A stretch of 64,000 nt of DNA from assembly GCF_039880525.1 (NCBI RefSeq), contig NZ_CP156989.1, forward strand, positions 1,054,001 to 1,118,000. Reading direction: 5' to 3'. Source of the stretch: Agrococcus sp. ProA11 (lineage in GTDB: Bacteria > Actinomycetota > Actinomycetes > Actinomycetales > Microbacteriaceae). Positions 46,544 through 54,960 of this stretch are shown here, in pieces; the stretch's first letter is position 1; each line of letters starts with the position of its first letter. The notes below the pieces were generated by a model. The model made no database searches. It was not told the DNA's origin and saw nothing but the letters and a program-made list of their open reading frames with translations. The position numbers were made by a program, and so were the translations under genes.

Positions 46544-47985
46544 GCGGCTCGCGCATCCGCGCGAGCGGATGGGGCTGGCGGCACGCCGGGCGCGACGCGC
46601 CCGCGCTCGCCGGGCTGGATCTCGACATCCGGCCCGGCGAGCGGGTGCTGCTGCTCGGGCCGTCCGGAGCGGGCAAGTCCACGCTGCTGTCGGCACTCGC
46701 CGGGGTGCTCGGCGGCGCGGACGAGGGGGACGAGTCGGGCGAGCTGAGCGTCGACGGCACCCATCCCTCGACGCTGCGCGGCACGGCGGGTCTCGTGCTG
46801 CAGGATCCGCAGGCGAACACGATCATGTCGCGCGTCGGCGACGACGTGGCGTTCGGCTGCGAGAACCTCGCGGTGCCGCGCGACGAGATCTGGCAGCGGG
46901 TTCGATTCGCACTCGACGCCGTCGGCCTCGACGTCGCGCTCGACCGATCCACCGCCGCACTCTCTGGGGGCCAGCGGCAACGGCTCGCGCTGGCCGGCGT
47001 GATCGCGATGCGGCCGGGCCTGATCCTGCTCGACGAGCCGACCGCGAACCTCGATCCCGTCGGCGTGCTCGAGGTGCGGGATGCGGTGGCGCGCGTCGCC
47101 GAGGCCACGGGCGCAACGCTCGTCGTGGTCGAGCACCGCGTCGAGACGTGGCTGCCGGTCGTCGACCGCGTGGTGGTGCTGGCCGCCGGCGGTGGCGCGG
47201 TCGGCGACGGCACCCCGCAGCAGGTGCTCGAGGCCCACCGCGAGCAGCTGGCTGCCGATGGCGTGTGGGTGCCCGGCATGCCCGTAGAGATCGCCCGTGA
47301 CAGGCGCGCATCCGGTGAGCCGCTGCTGGAGCTCGACGCGGTGCAGTCGGGGCGCGGAGGCGTTCCCGTGCACGACGCGGTGAGCCGCGACATCCGCGCC
47401 GGCGAGTGCCTGGTGATCACCGGCCCGAACGGCGCAGGCAAGTCGACGCTCGCGCTCACGCTCGCGGGGCTCATGCCGCCGGTGACCGGCGCGGTGCGGG
47501 CATCGAAGGCGCTGCGAGCGCCGGACGTGCGCGAGCCGGCGCCGCTGCGGTGGCGGCCGAAGCAGCTGGCGACGCGCATCGGCACCGTCTTCCAGCAGCC
47601 GGAGCACCAGTTCGTCGCGACTCGGGTGCGTGACGAGATCGCGACGGGACTCCGCGCTCTCGGGCAGTCGCGGAGCGAGATCGACGCCCGCGTCGACGAC
47701 CTGCTCGCGGCGCTGCGATTGGATGCGCTCGCCGATGCGAACCCGTTCACGCTCTCCGGCGGGGAGCAGCGGCGACTCTCGGTGGCGACGGTGCTCGCGC
47801 CCGCTCCGCGCGTGATGGTGCTCGACGAGCCGACCTTCGGTCAGGATCGTCGCACCTGGCAGGAGCTCGTGCGTCTGATCGCATCCCTGGTGGACGACCG
47901 AGGATGCGCGGTCGTGGCCGTCACGCATGACGCGGACGTAGAGCGCGTGCTCGGCGACCGGACCCTGCGGCTGGGGGCGTCATGA
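46540..47985 (+). CDS. ykoD: ECF transporter ATPase YkoD, two ABC domains in one chain
   Basis: Double ATPase of 481 residues. The first domain has Walker A GPSGAGKST (from residue 40), signature LSGGQRQRL and Walker B LILLDEPTAN. The second has GPNGAGKST, LSGGEQRRL and VMVLDEPTFG. It energises the YkoE-YkoC pair at the membrane. GTG start overlapping the ykoE stop, and the stop overlaps the ykoC ATG (ATGA). The upstream open frame is only a shadow of ykoE. Confidence 0.93.
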   Translation: MSGSRIRASGWGWRHAGRDAPALAGLDLDIRPGERVLLLGPSGAGKSTLLSALAGVLGGADEGDESGELSVDGTHPSTLRGTAGLVLQDPQANTIMSRVGDDVAFGCENLAVPRDEIWQRVRFALDAVGLDVALDRSTAALSGGQRQRLALAGVIAMRPGLILLDEPTANLDPVGVLEVRDAVARVAEATGATLVVVEHRVETWLPVVDRVVVLAAGGGAVGDGTPQQVLEAHREQLAADGVWVPGMPVEIARDRRASGEPLLELDAVQSGRGGVPVHDAVSRDIRAGECLVITGPNGAGKSTLALTLAGLMPPVTGAVRASKALRAPDVREPAPLRWRPKQLATRIGTVFQQPEHQFVATRVRDEIATGLRALGQSRSEIDARVDDLLAALRLDALADANPFTLSGGEQRRLSVATVLAPAPRVMVLDEPTFGQDRRTWQELVRLIASLVDDRGCAVVAVTHDADVERVLGDRTLRLGAS

Positions 47986-48782
47986 CCGACACGGCTCAGA
48001 CTTCGGCGACGGCCGTTCGGACGACGCGCCTCGATCGGGCGAACCCGGTCACGCCGTTCCTCGCGGCGCTGCTCTACTCCATCCCCATGCTGCTGACGAT
48101 CGATCTCGTGTCGGCCGGCGTGGCGCTCGTGGCGTGGTCCGTCGCGTTCGCGGCGGTCGGTATCGGCCCGCGCACGGTGCTGCGTCGATCGTGGCCGCTG
48201 CTGATCGCGGCACCGCTGTCGGGCGTCAGCATGCTCCTGTATGCGGAGCCGGGTGGACGCATCCATGCGCAGGTGTGGCTGGCGATCATCAGTGACCAGT
48301 CGATCGAGCTCGCACTCGCGATCAGCCTGCGGGTGCTCGCCATCGGTGTGCCGACGCTCGTCGGCATCGTGGGCATCGATCCCACGCGCCTGGCTGACGG
48401 TCTCGCCCAGGTCGCGCACCTGCCGCACCGCTTCGTGCTCGCTGCGCTTGCAGGGGTGCGCCTGTTCGGCGTGCTGGGGGAGGACTGGCGGCAGATCGCG
48501 CTCGCGCGCCGGGCGCGCGGGCTCGGCGATACGGGAGCCGTGCGCCGTGCGATGCAGGCGGCATTCGCGCTGCTCGTCGTAGCGCTGCGACGCGGCGGCA
48601 CGCTGGCGACAGCGATGGAGGCCCGGGGGTTCGGCGGGCCGGACCGCACCTGGGCGAGGGAGTCGACCGTGGGCAGGGCGGACCTCGTGCTGCTCGTGGT
48701 CACCGTCGCCGTCGCGACGCTCGCGATCGGCGTCTCGCTCGCGACCGGCTCGTTCCGGCCGGTCTGGGAGGGAGCATGGTGA
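47982..48782 (+). CDS. ykoC: ECF transporter transmembrane (T) component YkoC
   Basis: T component of 266 residues with about five helices. The cytoplasmic coupling helices carry the two ARR/ARG-type motifs, here LARRARGLG and MEARGFGG, which contact the ATPase grooves. The start overlaps ykoD, and its last seven bases overlap the next ATG. Belongs to the thiamine-class transporter with ykoE and ykoD. Confidence 0.9.
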   Translation: MTDTAQTSATAVRTTRLDRANPVTPFLAALLYSIPMLLTIDLVSAGVALVAWSVAFAAVGIGPRTVLRRSWPLLIAAPLSGVSMLLYAEPGGRIHAQVWLAIISDQSIELALAISLRVLAIGVPTLVGIVGIDPTRLADGLAQVAHLPHRFVLAALAGVRLFGVLGEDWRQIALARRARGLGDTGAVRRAMQAAFALLVVALRRGGTLATAMEARGFGGPDRTWARESTVGRADLVLLVVTVAVATLAIGVSLATGSFRPVWEGAW

Positions 48783-49249
48783 TCACGATCATCGACGGGC
48801 GCTCCGGCTCGGGGAAGACCGCGCTCGCGGCTCGACTCGCGGGGGAGCTCGGGGCTCGCGTCATCCACATGGACGATCTCTATGCCGGCTGGCACGGCCT
48901 GGCCACGGGCTCACGGCTGCTCGAGCGCGGCATCCTGCTGCCGCTCGCGAAGGGCGAGCCAGCGCACTGGCGGCGCTGGGACTGGGCTGCGGGCGACTGG
49001 GGCGCTGCCGACCACGCCGAGCCGGAGCAGCCGCTCGTGATCGAAGGCTGCGGATCGCTCACGATCGAGAGCCGTCAGCACGCTGATCACGCCATCTGGC
49101 TGGAGGCGCCGGAGCCGCTTCGACGCGCGCGCGCGCTGGAGCGAGACGGGGACGACTCCTGGTGGGAGCTGTGGCGAAAGCAGGAGGACGCGCACATCGC
49201 AGCGAACGCGCCAGCGGCACTCGCTGACGAGGTGCGGCCGACGGGCTGA
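48776..49249 (+). CDS. P-loop nucleoside-kinase-like protein
   Basis: Small P-loop protein of 157 residues. Walker A is DGRSGSGKT near residue 10, followed by VIHMDDLYAGWHGL, a substrate-side motif also seen in uridine-kinase-like enzymes. A basic helix RRARALERDGD, likely the lid, follows, and the protein ends after WELWRKQEDAHIAAN. It overlaps ykoC by seven bases, so it is co-expressed under the TPP riboswitch. That makes a role in thiamine or pyrimidine salvage attractive, but the family is broad and the substrate unproven. Confidence 0.8.
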   Translation: MVITIIDGRSGSGKTALAARLAGELGARVIHMDDLYAGWHGLATGSRLLERGILLPLAKGEPAHWRRWDWAAGDWGAADHAEPEQPLVIEGCGSLTIESRQHADHAIWLEAPEPLRRARALERDGDDSWWELWRKQEDAHIAANAPAALADEVRPTG

Positions 49250-49391
49250 GGGTCGCGCAGTCGGCCGTCCGCCACCGCCCGCCACCGCCCGCCACGGGGC
49301 GCTGCACTCACCGCACGCGCAGGCTCGGCCCGGCCCGTGCGCGTAGGCTGACCGCCGGCATGTCGCATGCCACAGACTTCGAGGAGGCCCC

Positions 49392-50462
49392 ATGCCGTTC
49401 GTCACCAAGGCACTGCAGAAGACCGCGCCGGATCAGCCGTTCCGCGTCGCCGAGATCGAGCGGCGCGACCCGCGTGCGCACGATGTCGTCATCGCGATCA
49501 AGGCGGCGGGCATCTGCCACAGCGACATCCACACGATCCGCGACGAGTGGGGCAAGGCGCCCTTCCCGCTGACGGTCGGCCACGAGATCGCCGGGATCGT
49601 GGAGGCAGTCGGTGACGCCGTGACCAAGCACGCGGTCGGCGACCGGGTGGGCGTCGGGTGCCTGGTCGACTCGTGCGGCGAGTGCGAGCAGTGCCGAGCC
49701 GACGAGGAGCAGGACTGCTTGCGCGGCAACGTGGGAACGTACGCGTCGAAGGATCGGGACGGCTCGATCACTCAGGGCGGCTACGCCGAGCAGGTCGTCG
49801 TCGATGAGCGCTTCGTGCTCAGCATCCCGGAGGGCATCGAGCTCGACGTCGCTGCACCGCTGCTGTGCGCCGGCATCACGCTCTACTCGCCGATCGATCG
49901 CTGGGGTGTTGGCAAGGGGAAGTCGGTGGCGGTGATCGGACTCGGAGGTCTCGGCCACATGGGCGTGCAGATCGCCGCTGCGAAGGGGGCGGATGTGACG
50001 GTGCTCTCGCGCTCGCTCGCGAAGGAGGAGCTCGCGGCGGAGCTCGGCGCATCGCGCACCATCGCCACCGGCGAGGAGGACTGGGACGCTGACCTGCGGG
50101 GCGCCTTCGACGTCATCCTCAACACCGTCAGCGCCGACCTCGACCTCGACCGCTACCTGCGCCTGCTCAAGCCGCACGGGGCGATGGTGAACGTCGGGCT
50201 GCCGCCCGAGGCGCAGTCGCTCAAGCTCGGCTCGCTGATCGGCGGCGGCAAGGTGCTCGCCGGCTCCAACATCGGCGGCATCCGGCAGACGCAGGAGATG
50301 CTCGACTTCTGTGCGCAGCACGGCATCGGTGCTGTCATCGAGCGGATCGGTGTCGCCGATGTCGATGCGGCCTACGACCGCGTCGTCGACGGCGACGTCA
50401 AGTTCCGCTTCGTGATCGACACGGCGACCTTCGCCGACCAGGAGGCCGTGCCCCCCAGCTGA
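49392..50462 (+). CDS. Zinc-dependent NAD(P) alcohol dehydrogenase
   Basis: Medium-chain dehydrogenase of 356 residues, cinnamyl-alcohol-dehydrogenase-like. The catalytic zinc site includes GICHSD and GHEIAG. The structural zinc lobe is CGECEQCRADEEQDC. The cofactor fold has VIGLGGLGHMG. It most resembles broad-range aldehyde reductases of the YahK/CAD type; the substrate is unknown. The ATG follows GAGGAGG. The 140 bases before it hold only a short CCACCGCCCG triplication and one more partial copy of the GCAGGCTCGGCCCGG motif seen at 45.7 kb. Confidence 0.93.
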   Translation: MPFVTKALQKTAPDQPFRVAEIERRDPRAHDVVIAIKAAGICHSDIHTIRDEWGKAPFPLTVGHEIAGIVEAVGDAVTKHAVGDRVGVGCLVDSCGECEQCRADEEQDCLRGNVGTYASKDRDGSITQGGYAEQVVVDERFVLSIPEGIELDVAAPLLCAGITLYSPIDRWGVGKGKSVAVIGLGGLGHMGVQIAAAKGADVTVLSRSLAKEELAAELGASRTIATGEEDWDADLRGAFDVILNTVSADLDLDRYLRLLKPHGAMVNVGLPPEAQSLKLGSLIGGGKVLAGSNIGGIRQTQEMLDFCAQHGIGAVIERIGVADVDAAYDRVVDGDVKFRFVIDTATFADQEAVPPS

Positions 50463-50478
50463 GCCAGGCGGCGCTCCC

Positions 50479-50630
50479 TCAGAAGGGCATGGTCGTTGGT
50501 GGTGCGTTGGATTGTTCGGGTTCGCCGCGGGGGTGGGTGCCCCATGGCTGGTCTTCGGCTGCCGGGGTTGTGGTGAAGCGTGGGCCTTGGGCTTCGGGTT
50601 CGTCGCGGATGGTGTCGCCGAGGGGGCTGG
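50479..50630 (-). pseudogene. Severed C-terminal tail of the DUF222/HNH gene
   Basis: Read on the minus strand, this piece encodes the last residues of the interrupted 13E12-type protein: a SPLGDTIRDEPEA segment, then RFTTTPAA, DQPWGTHPRGEPEQ and the terminal TTMPF before TGA at 50479. These residues match the usual C-terminal style of the family. The IS element stands between this piece and the rest of the gene. Joining across one copy of the target duplication restores the frame with no loss. Confidence 0.9.
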
Positions 50631-50657
50631 TGAACCGTCCCCGGTTCTCTGCCGCTC

Positions 50658-51524
50658 CTATGCGGGTGCCAGCACCGGGTGTGATGGCGTTTCGAGGTCA
50701 GCGTAGTACGCGGCCTCGAACTCCTCGGGAGGGACGTCGCCGAGGGTGGAATGCAGGCGCCTGGCGTTGTACCAGTCGACCCATTCAGCGGTGACCCATT
50801 CGACGTCCTCCAGCTGCTTGAGCGGACCGGTCCGGAAGGGCGAGTCGTCGCGAATCGCTTCGGTCTTGAACAGCCCGATCGTCGACTCGGCGAGAGCATT
50901 GTCATACGCGTCGCCGATCGAGCCGATCGACGCAGCGATGCCCTCCAGGGCGAGCGTCTCGGCGAAGCTCACGGACGTGAATTGAGACCCGGCATCGCTG
51001 TGATGGACCAGTCCGTCGAGCGCCGGGCGGCCGGCTCGGTCGCGCCGCCACAGGCCCATCCGCAGCGCCGTGGTCACCAACGGTGTCGTCTTCGTGGTCG
51101 CGGCCTGCCAGCCGACGATCGCGCGTGAGAAGCAGTCGATCACGAACGACACGTACGCGAACCCGGCCCAGGTGCGCACGTAGGTGAAGTCCGCCACCCA
51201 GCGCTGGTTCGGCGCGGGCGCGGTGAAGTCCCGCTCGAGCAGATCCGGTGCGCGCTCGGCGTTCCGATCCGGGACGGTCGTGCGCACGCCACGCCCGCGC
51301 ACCCGGCCGTTGAGGCCGAGATCCCGCATCAGCCGGTCCACCCGCCGCTGGGACACGTCGTGGCCGGCACGTCGCAGATGCGTGGTCATCTTCCGCCGCC
51401 CGTACATGCCCTCCGGCGTGCCGACCGTCGCCAGCAGCGCGTCGATCACCACCGCGTCATCCACAGCGCGGTTGCTGGGCTGGGCGCGCTTCCACGCCCG
51501 GTAGGTTCGCGCGGCGACCTCCAC
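50658..51524 (-). CDS. IS3-family transposase OrfB
   Basis: DDE integrase-core frame of 288 residues from the first ATG. The N-terminal part has the IS3 HTH_21-type segment EGMYGRRKMTTHLRRAGH. The catalytic triad lies in WVADFTYV (Asp), LVHHSDAGSQFTS (Asp) and DNALAESTIGLFKTE (Glu). The same frame is open upstream of the ATG through VGFIDEQRAKGRAVE-like sequence into the end of orfA, so the active product is probably the OrfAB fusion made by a -1 slip rather than this shorter form. Confidence 0.93.
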   Translation of the reverse strand: MEVAARTYRAWKRAQPSNRAVDDAVVIDALLATVGTPEGMYGRRKMTTHLRRAGHDVSQRRVDRLMRDLGLNGRVRGRGVRTTVPDRNAERAPDLLERDFTAPAPNQRWVADFTYVRTWAGFAYVSFVIDCFSRAIVGWQAATTKTTPLVTTALRMGLWRRDRAGRPALDGLVHHSDAGSQFTSVSFAETLALEGIAASIGSIGDAYDNALAESTIGLFKTEAIRDDSPFRTGPLKQLEDVEWVTAEWVDWYNARRLHSTLGDVPPEEFEAAYYADLETPSHPVLAPA

Positions 51525-51601
51525 ACCCTGCTCCCGCAGGACCTGGCAGATCGACTCGACCGCGCGGCCCTTGGCTCGCTGCTCGTCGATGAAGCCGACG
51601 A

Positions 51602-51913
51602 TCAGCGGCGTCGGGGGTCGAGTTCCCCGGCGAAGAAAACCGCCGCGTCGCGCAGGATCGCGTTCGCCTCACGCAGCTCACGGTTCTCCCGCTCAAGCCG
51701 CCGCACCCGCTCCGACTCGCTCGTCGAGGCGCCCTGCCGTTCGCCGGCGTCGATCTGAGCCTGCCGCACCCATCGGCGCAGCGACTCGGCCCCGAAGCCG
51801 AGCCGTTTCGAGACCGTCTCGCACGCGGTCGTCAGGTTCGGGTACTCATCGAGATGGTCGAGCACGAGCCGGATCGCTCGCTGCTTCGTCTCCTCCGGGA
51901 TCTGCTTCGGCAT
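51602..51913 (-). CDS. IS3-family transposase OrfA
   Basis: Small DNA-binding frame of 103 residues: a helix-turn-helix (EETKQRAIRLVLDHLDEYPNLTTACETVSKRLG) followed by LRRWVRQ and a leucine-zipper-like segment (RLERENRELREANAILRDAA). It ends in FFAGELDPRRR. The likely -1 slip site is GTTTTC near the end of the frame, giving OrfAB. ATG 51913 (MPKQIPEE) is chosen over the longer start at 51955, which lies in the terminal repeat. Confidence 0.9.
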   Translation of the reverse strand: MPKQIPEETKQRAIRLVLDHLDEYPNLTTACETVSKRLGFGAESLRRWVRQAQIDAGERQGASTSESERVRRLERENRELREANAILRDAAVFFAGELDPRRR

Positions 51914-53351
51914 GATGACTATCTTCCTTCCAGACTCGAAAGGAACCGGCATCAAACAGGGGACGGTTCATGGTCCATTCGAGGACGCCGCCTGCGAGTT
52001 GTTGGACGGTCCAGTGGGTGGCGTGCTTCATGGTGTGGTGGCGCCTGCAGAGGTGAGCGAGGTTGGTGAGGATGGTGGTGCCGCCCTTGGCGTAGTCGCG
52101 GGTGTGGTCGGTGTCGGCGCGGGTGACGGGGTTGTTGCAGCCGGGCCAGCGGCAGCGGCCGTCGCGGGCTTGGAGCCAGCGGCGCATGGCGCGGGTGGGC
52201 TGGTAGGTGTCGACGGTGATGGGGATGCCGGTGACGGGGTGGAGGAAGAGCCGCTCCCAGGTGATCGTGTCGGCCGCGAGCGCGCGGACGGTGTCGACGT
52301 CGACGAGGGTGCGGCCGTCGAGCATGGCCGGGAACCGCAGTTCGGATCCTGGCTCACCCCCGTCATCGTCGCGGAGCAAGGCCGTGGCGGGGATGGTGAC
52401 GGCGATGGTGGCGGTGATGGCGGCGACGCCGGTGAGGTTCTCTGGGACTTGCCCGCAGAGGAGCAGTTCGAGGAGCGCGTCGGCGCGGTATTGGTCGAAC
52501 GTGCGCGGGTCTTCCTTGGGCTTGCCGCGGGCGGATCGGGTGAGCCGGTCGTAGGCGGCGGTGCCGAGCGCGGCGGGCACCAGCGCTCCGAGGAACACCA
52601 TCCCGTCGCCGGCCTCGGCCAGCGTCACCGCGCGCTGCTCGCGGGCGGCGTCGAACCGCTGCTGCAGCGGCGCGGTGAGGACCCGGTCTACGATCCGGGG
52701 CGCACGCGATCGCAACTGGCCGGGCGTGGTCCGCTCGGCCAGCTCGACCAGCTCCTGTTCGACGCGGGTCTTGTCGGCCGCATCCACCTGCGCGTCGATG
52801 CGCAGCGCGCGGGTGGCCTGGTCGATGGTGCGCAGGTGCCCGGCCGTGATGCGGCCGGCCTTATGGGCCTCGTGCGCCAGCGGGAGCTCGTGGACGAGCT
52901 GCCAGGCGCCGGTCATGCGCTGCTCGATCGTGCGGTCGGACAGGTGCAGCTCGGCCGCCAGCACCGACGCGCTCTCGCGGCGGGCGGTGTCGATATTGCC
53001 GCCGACGGCGAGCAGCGCCGACAGATGCCCCGCGAGGACCTCCCGCTTCTCCGCCTCCAGCCTGGCCGTCTGCGCCTCCAGCGCCCGCATCCGGCCCACG
53101 AACGCGGCCTCGGCCCGCAACTGCCGCGTGTAGTCGGACTCCGCCGGGCCCGGCAGCTCCGGCATCGGCATGCGGCCGGCGATCACTGCGTCGAGCTCGT
53201 CGTCGGACAGCGCCGCGAGCCGCTCACCCCACTCCCGGTCGTAGGCATCCAGCGACGCCTGCAGCTCGGCCGCCGTGTGCCCGAAGGGGTCGATCGCGCC
53301 CGCGCGGACCGCGGCGATGTAGTCCTCGCCATCGATCTCCCGGGTATCCAT
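51846..53351 (-). CDS. DUF222/HNH (13E12-repeat) protein, 3' end replaced by IS sequence
   Basis: Open frame of about 501 residues. The first 460 are native: a DUF222 helical domain, then the HNH nuclease motif CRWPGCNNP, DTDHTRDYAKGG, LCRRHHTMKH. The last 41 residues come from the IS element. The natural C-terminus survives at 50479-50630. The HNH motif itself is complete, so the protein may still work. The family is abundant and multi-copy in actinobacteria with no clear role. GTG 53378 is an alternative start. The 3' end overlaps orfA in antisense. Confidence 0.88.
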   Translation of the reverse strand: MDTREIDGEDYIAAVRAGAIDPFGHTAAELQASLDAYDREWGERLAALSDDELDAVIAGRMPMPELPGPAESDYTRQLRAEAAFVGRMRALEAQTARLEAEKREVLAGHLSALLAVGGNIDTARRESASVLAAELHLSDRTIEQRMTGAWQLVHELPLAHEAHKAGRITAGHLRTIDQATRALRIDAQVDAADKTRVEQELVELAERTTPGQLRSRAPRIVDRVLTAPLQQRFDAAREQRAVTLAEAGDGMVFLGALVPAALGTAAYDRLTRSARGKPKEDPRTFDQYRADALLELLLCGQVPENLTGVAAITATIAVTIPATALLRDDDGGEPGSELRFPAMLDGRTLVDVDTVRALAADTITWERLFLHPVTGIPITVDTYQPTRAMRRWLQARDGRCRWPGCNNPVTRADTDHTRDYAKGGTTILTNLAHLCRRHHTMKHATHWTVQQLAGGVLEWTMNRPLFDAGSFRVWKEDSHHAEADPGGDEAASDPARARPSR

Positions 53352-53417
53352 GGGCGAAGGAAACCATGGGCCACTGACATGGGACGGGTTGTCCACAGGG
53401 GGCCGGTCGCGGGTTGC

Positions 53418-53591
53418 GGTCTCGTGACGCGCCCGGCTACGCCGCGCGCTCCTCGACCTACGAAGTTTGGTCGAGGTTCCGGTCTCGTGACGCGCGCGCC
53501 TGCGGCGCACGCCTCGACCTACGGGGGTAGGTGCGGGGTTCCGGGCTCGTGACGCGCGCGCCTGCGGCGCACGCTCCTCGACCTACGGGGG
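53418..53591 (+). repeat. Three REP-like palindromic repeats in direct orientation
   Basis: Three copies at 53418-53463, 53481-53527 and 53543-53591 share the ends ggtctcgtgacgcgc and gcgcacgctcctcgacc with a variable GC-rich stem. A short CTACGGGGGTAGG or CTACGAAGTTTGG segment lies between them. They fill the nearly 300-base gap between the HNH gene and the zincin; nothing else is recognised there except a partial gggtggtgcgctcgtcgacc remnant near 53590-53607. Confidence 0.78.
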
Positions 53592-53646
53592 TGGTGCGCT
53601 CGTCGACCGACGGAGGGTGGCGGGCGGTCCTCGGGGTTCGCGGGGG

Positions 53647-53991
53647 CTAGGCCCAGCCGAGCTGGTGCAGCTGCTCGTCGTCGATGCCGTAGAAGTGCGC
53701 GATCTCGTGCACGAGAGTCGTGCGGACCTCGGCGCGCACCTCTTCGATCGTGTTCGACGTCTCGGTGTGCGGCAGCCGGTAGATCATGATGCGGTCTGGC
53801 AGCTCGCCGAAGCCGTAGTTGCCGCGCTCGGTGATCGCGACCCCCTCGTAGAGCCCCAGCAGGTCTTCATCCGGATGCTCGTCCTCGACCAGGAAGACGA
53901 CATTGTCGAGGCCCTCGACCATCTCGTCCGGCAGCTCGTCGAGCACCGCAGTGACGAGCTCTTCGAACGCGTCCAAGCGCATCTCAACCAT
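53647..53991 (-). CDS. Zincin-like metallopeptidase
   Basis: Protein of 114 residues of the Zincin_1 (DUF1025) family. The zinc motif is HEIAHFYGID with His95, Glu96, His99 and Asp104 in the third-ligand place. The N-terminal half is acidic and helical (FEELVTAVLDELPDEMVEGL). No signal peptide. Substrate unknown. The gene is divergent from the siderophore-interacting protein, with about 77 bases between starts. Confidence 0.9.
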   Translation of the reverse strand: MVEMRLDAFEELVTAVLDELPDEMVEGLDNVVFLVEDEHPDEDLLGLYEGVAITERGNYGFGELPDRIMIYRLPHTETSNTIEEVRAEVRTTLVHEIAHFYGIDDEQLHQLGWA

Positions 53992-54068
53992 CGACCCACC
54001 CCCTTCCGCACCTGCGACCGAGCCTATCGACGGTGCTGGCTCTGAGCCCGCTGGTAGCGTCGATGCCG

Positions 54069-54917
54069 ATGAGCAACCCTGGCCTCGAGCAGCGCCCGCC
54101 CCGACCGCCCCGTCCGCAGCACGTGCTGGAAGTGCTCGGCAGCGAGCGGATCGCGCCCAGCCTCGTGCGCGTCCGCCTCGGCGGGCCCGGCTTCGTGACC
54201 TTCAGCCCGAACGAGTGCACCGATGCCTACGTGAAGCTCATCTTCGTCAAGCCCGAGCTCGGCCTCCAGCCGCCCTACGACCTCGCGGCCCTCCGCACGC
54301 AGCTTGCGCCGGATGACATCCCCGTCACCCGCACGTACACCGTGCGCGAGGTGCACTCCGACTCCATCTCGCTCGACTTCGTTGTCCACGGCGACGTCGG
54401 CATCGCCGGGCCATGGGCCGAGCACGCGCAGGTGGGCGATCGGATCGCGCTCACCGGTCCCGGCGGCGCCTACGCCCCGGATCCCGCCGCCGACTGGCAC
54501 CTGTTCGTGGGGGACGAGTCGGCGCTGCCCGCGATCGCCCGCGCGATCGAGGCGCTCGATGCCGCTGCCAGCGGCATCGCGATCCTGGAGGTGCGCGATG
54601 TGTCAGAGGAGCTCGACCTCCGTGCTCCGAGTGGCGTCGACGTGCGCTGGCTGCATCGCGGTGCACCGAGGCCGGAGACAGTGAGGCTGCTCGCCGAGAC
54701 CGTGGCTGCCCTCGAGTTCTCGGAGGGCCGTGTGCATGCCTTCGTGCATGGCGAGCGCGAGTCGATGAAGGCGATGCGCGACGAGCTCTTCTCGCGCCGC
54801 GGCCTCGAGCGTTCGCAGGTGTCGCTCTCGGGCTACTGGGCGCAGGGCCGGACCGAGGATCGGTTCCAGGCAGAGAAGCGCGAGCCGATCGGTGTGGTGC
54901 TGCCGCCCGAGCGCTGA
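54069..54917 (+). CDS. Siderophore-interacting protein (FAD/NAD(P)H ferric-chelate reductase type)
   Basis: Protein of 282 residues. The FAD motif is RTYTVREV, with a preceding LGGPGFVTF strand. An alpha/beta reductase part begins near HLFVGDESALPAIARAIEAL, and the end carries VSLSGYWAQGRTEDRF, typical of SIP-type ViuB-like ferric-siderophore reductases. It releases iron from internalised chelates. Two ATGs fit (54063 and 54069). A TAGCGT box at 54056-54061 suggests a leaderless start at the second. Confidence 0.92.
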   Translation: MSNPGLEQRPPRPPRPQHVLEVLGSERIAPSLVRVRLGGPGFVTFSPNECTDAYVKLIFVKPELGLQPPYDLAALRTQLAPDDIPVTRTYTVREVHSDSISLDFVVHGDVGIAGPWAEHAQVGDRIALTGPGGAYAPDPAADWHLFVGDESALPAIARAIEALDAAASGIAILEVRDVSEELDLRAPSGVDVRWLHRGAPRPETVRLLAETVAALEFSEGRVHAFVHGERESMKAMRDELFSRRGLERSQVSLSGYWAQGRTEDRFQAEKREPIGVVLPPER

Positions 54918-54960
54918 CGGCGCGGATGCGCGCACGCGCGTTCCGCGTCATGATGTCGTC

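Larger units (their letters stand above)
50631..51970 (-). mobile_element. Complete IS3-family insertion sequence, 1,340 bp
   Basis: Both ends share an imperfect inverted repeat that starts with 12 identical bases, TGAACCGTCCCC, and continues with partial matches (GTT and GCCG). The element carries orfA and orfB on the minus strand with the IS3-type -1 frameshift arrangement. It is flanked by a TGG target duplication and interrupts the DUF222/HNH gene 49 codons before its natural end. Both frames look intact, so the copy is young and could still be active. Confidence 0.95.
50628..51973. repeat. 3-bp target-site duplication (TGG) bounding the IS element
   Basis: TGG stands at 50628-50630 immediately left of the left inverted repeat and again at 51971-51973 right of the right inverted repeat. 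IS3-family elements typically make 3-bp duplications. The flanking codons rebuild GGVLEWT-SPLG when one TGG is removed. Confidence 0.9.

Noticed and set aside
50372-50905. A 177-residue minus-strand frame spanning the IS left end
   Set aside because: It crosses the insertion boundary in the wrong frame. The true frame there is the severed HNH tail, one frame over.
53418-53591. Three spaced repeats that could suggest a small CRISPR array
   Set aside because: Repeat copies vary inside, spacing is short and irregular, spacers resemble one another, and no cas genes are present. REP-type elements fit better.
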